A stretch of 6,424 bases of DNA from Candidatus Rifleibacteriota bacterium (GTDB taxonomy: Bacteria; UBP17; UBA6191; JACPRK01), in NCBI GenBank assembly GCA_016213865.1, contig JACQZL010000176.1, positions 1-6,424 of the forward strand, in the 5' to 3' direction. Numbering within the stretch: position 1 is the first letter of the stretch; every line of letters starts with the position of its first letter. Both the position numbers and the translations under genes were made by a program. This document shows positions 6,301 to 6,424 of the stretch, piece by piece. The notes beneath the pieces were generated by a model. The model had not been told where the DNA came from and made no database searches. It saw nothing but the letters and a program-made list of their open reading frames with translations.

Positions 6301-6424
6301 ACCGTGGACATCGTTGCCGGTCAGGTGACGGCCGGGCTGCGGACGGACCTGCTGGTTGTGCGCGGCGTCGTGCGGCTCGAGAGTGGAGAGTTCCCGCCCG
6401 CGGGCTCACGGCTGCGGGTCCTGA
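2191..6424 (+). CDS. Giant modular exported protein: kelch blades, PKD/Ig, FGE-like, CARDB (3' end outside window)
   Basis: Frame 1 is open from just after TGA 2188-2190 to the right edge, more than 1400 codons, with no stop. It continues blade 4 of the kelch region and adds blades 5-12 (to about 3390). Then follow an Ig/PKD domain (3403-3672), an FGE/SUMF1-fold domain (3700-4422), two PKD domains (4444-4995), two CARDB domains (5008-5730), an Ig-like domain (5752-6057) and a PKD domain (6061-6327), before running out of the window. Gene finders would probably start it at ATG 2266 (GGAGAGG just before), but this lies inside a kelch blade, so it is more likely a continuation of the upstream segments. 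All recognised domains are extracellular binding or spacer modules, so I infer a secreted or surface adhesion/binding protein. No membrane anchor, sortase motif or sorting domain is visible in the part shown. Function and ligand are unknown. Confidence 0.9.
2196..2203 (+). other. G8 homopolymer at frame 3 to frame 1 switch inside kelch blade 4
   Basis: Eight G encode the FGG turn of blade 4. The blade continues correctly only if one G is removed. A comparable run of seven G at 3205-3211 (blade 11, FGGGD) stays in frame, which supports seven as the natural number here. Confidence 0.9.
3403..3672 (+). other. Ig/PKD-like domain 1
   Basis: The translation begins NRPPRVTAAVSPAAPIPGQ, has FTDPDGDTPTWRW and ends YGFEVVAGDGHEGHAY...VTVST (residues about 655-744 of the reconstructed protein). 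PKD/Ig-like modules are beta-sandwich spacers, and the DPDGD loop often binds calcium. It links the propellers to the FGE-like domain. Confidence 0.75.
3700..4422 (+). other. FGE/SUMF1-fold domain, probably non-catalytic
   Basis: The family motifs appear in order: FFIGKYEVTNAQYRAF (from 3784), AGVSWYDAYAYCVWAGLELP and TEALWQYAA (from 3973), MYPWGNQAP, SPVGSYGP, DIDGNVMEWTNDWW and RVFRGGGW...GIGFRV (to 4419). This is the formylglycine-generating-enzyme fold, related to C-type lectins. Catalytic FGEs carry two cysteines shortly after the RGGSW motif; here those positions are Gly and Leu, and the only cysteine in the domain is in YAYCVW. The usual 'FxMGS' and following loop are also missing between IEVPAQG and FFIGKYEVTN. 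I therefore expect a binding role, not oxidation of sulfatases. Confidence 0.85.
4444..4725 (+). other. PKD/Ig-like domain 2
   Basis: It opens NSSPVGITALASS, contains VALTGTATDPDGDPLTYAWA and ends GTYVLGLTVSDGRGGSGTAS. This is the classic cadherin/PKD-like 'DPDGDxLTYxW ... LxVSDGxGG' pattern of extracellular bacterial proteins. Confidence 0.85.
4726..4995 (+). other. PKD/REJ-like Ig domain 3
   Basis: It opens TPPTVNAGADVSTLSGASVT, contains ATDADGDPLGYSWLQTSGPA and ends GFTVTASDPNGGTAQDSVSI. The 'NAGxDxxxxxGxxVTL' opening is typical of K319L/REJ-type PKD domains. Confidence 0.85.
5008..5355 (+). other. CARDB domain 1
   Basis: It starts PDLEVLSVATGATRIELGQS and has an interior VRNSSAV and FQLSLDATIQSGDPLLG. 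It closes with YFLGLTADSAGAVAESNETN followed by N. The 'D(x)xxxVxEsNExNN' ending is the signature of CARDB (cell-adhesion-related) domains. Function is extracellular adhesion or spacing. Confidence 0.85.
5374..5730 (+). other. CARDB domain 2
   Basis: It starts LPNLVARAVAGPSTVRAGDT and contains VENAGTADV, YYLSRDAVHDAGDTLAG and VDPSNAIPESSEADN. This is the same fold as the preceding domain but quite different in sequence, so a recent tandem duplication is unlikely. Confidence 0.85.
5752..6057 (+). other. Bacterial Ig-like domain
   Basis: It starts TTPPTATLAYGPGATVTTTG, then TITASFSEALAGPPTI, and ends NGTYTVSLRGADVAGNPLVT. The 'PPTATxTY ... VTxSEP ... GxYTVxxxAxDxAGN' pattern is that of bacterial Ig-like repeats in surface proteins. 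Confidence 0.75.
6061..6327 (+). other. PKD/Ig-like domain 4
   Basis: It starts NRPPVADAGPGVTVAPATLV, contains GTDPDGDTLTYRWIAPGG and ends YHFVLRVTDLHGADSEDTVD. After it the frame continues with a segment of unclear identity (LRTDLLVVRGVVRLESGEF, 6343-6399), so the protein extends beyond the window. Confidence 0.85.

Overview
This GC-rich window is dominated by one very large modular gene on the + strand. It begins at about 1441 and runs off the right edge. It encodes a putative exported protein with kelch-type beta-propeller repeats, PKD/Ig-like domains, a formylglycine-generating-enzyme (FGE/SUMF1) fold domain and CARDB domains. This mix, with repeated 'DTWEWDG' kelch blades and dispersed palindromic repeats, is typical of large-genome environmental bacteria such as Planctomycetota or Myxococcota. 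That taxonomic guess is inference; no marker gene is present.

Left region (1-1440). The 3' end of an unidentified + strand gene stops at 106. It converges on a short, probably truncated DUF433 (antitoxin-like) gene on the - strand (126-293). From 294 to about 1076 I see no convincing gene. This stretch holds two different palindromic MITE/REP-like elements (500-584 and 700-831) and a fragment of a common 'TTGTCGAAGG' dispersed repeat (943-965). A possible extended -10 promoter at 1077-1105 precedes a hairpin-rich leader that ends in a good ribosome binding site for ATG 1441.

Right region (1441-6424). The big gene is read in three segments. A signal-peptide-like start is in frame 1 (1441-1620). 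The first three and a half kelch blades are in frame 3 (to 2225). Everything from 2191 to the end is in frame 1, open for more than 1400 codons. Each frame change falls exactly on a run of eight G (1596-1603 and 2196-2203), and the two shifts cancel. They could be homopolymer sequence errors, real inactivating indels, or slippage-prone switch sites; the sequence alone does not decide. The reconstructed order is: signal peptide, 12 kelch blades (about 49 residues each), Ig/PKD domain, FGE-like domain without the catalytic cysteines, two PKD domains, two CARDB domains, another Ig-like domain, a PKD domain, then a continuing tail.

No complete multi-gene system is visible. The best leads are the paired G8 tracts, the Tyr-rich C-type-lectin-like end of the FGE-fold domain, and the abrupt codon-usage change at the kelch/Ig junction.
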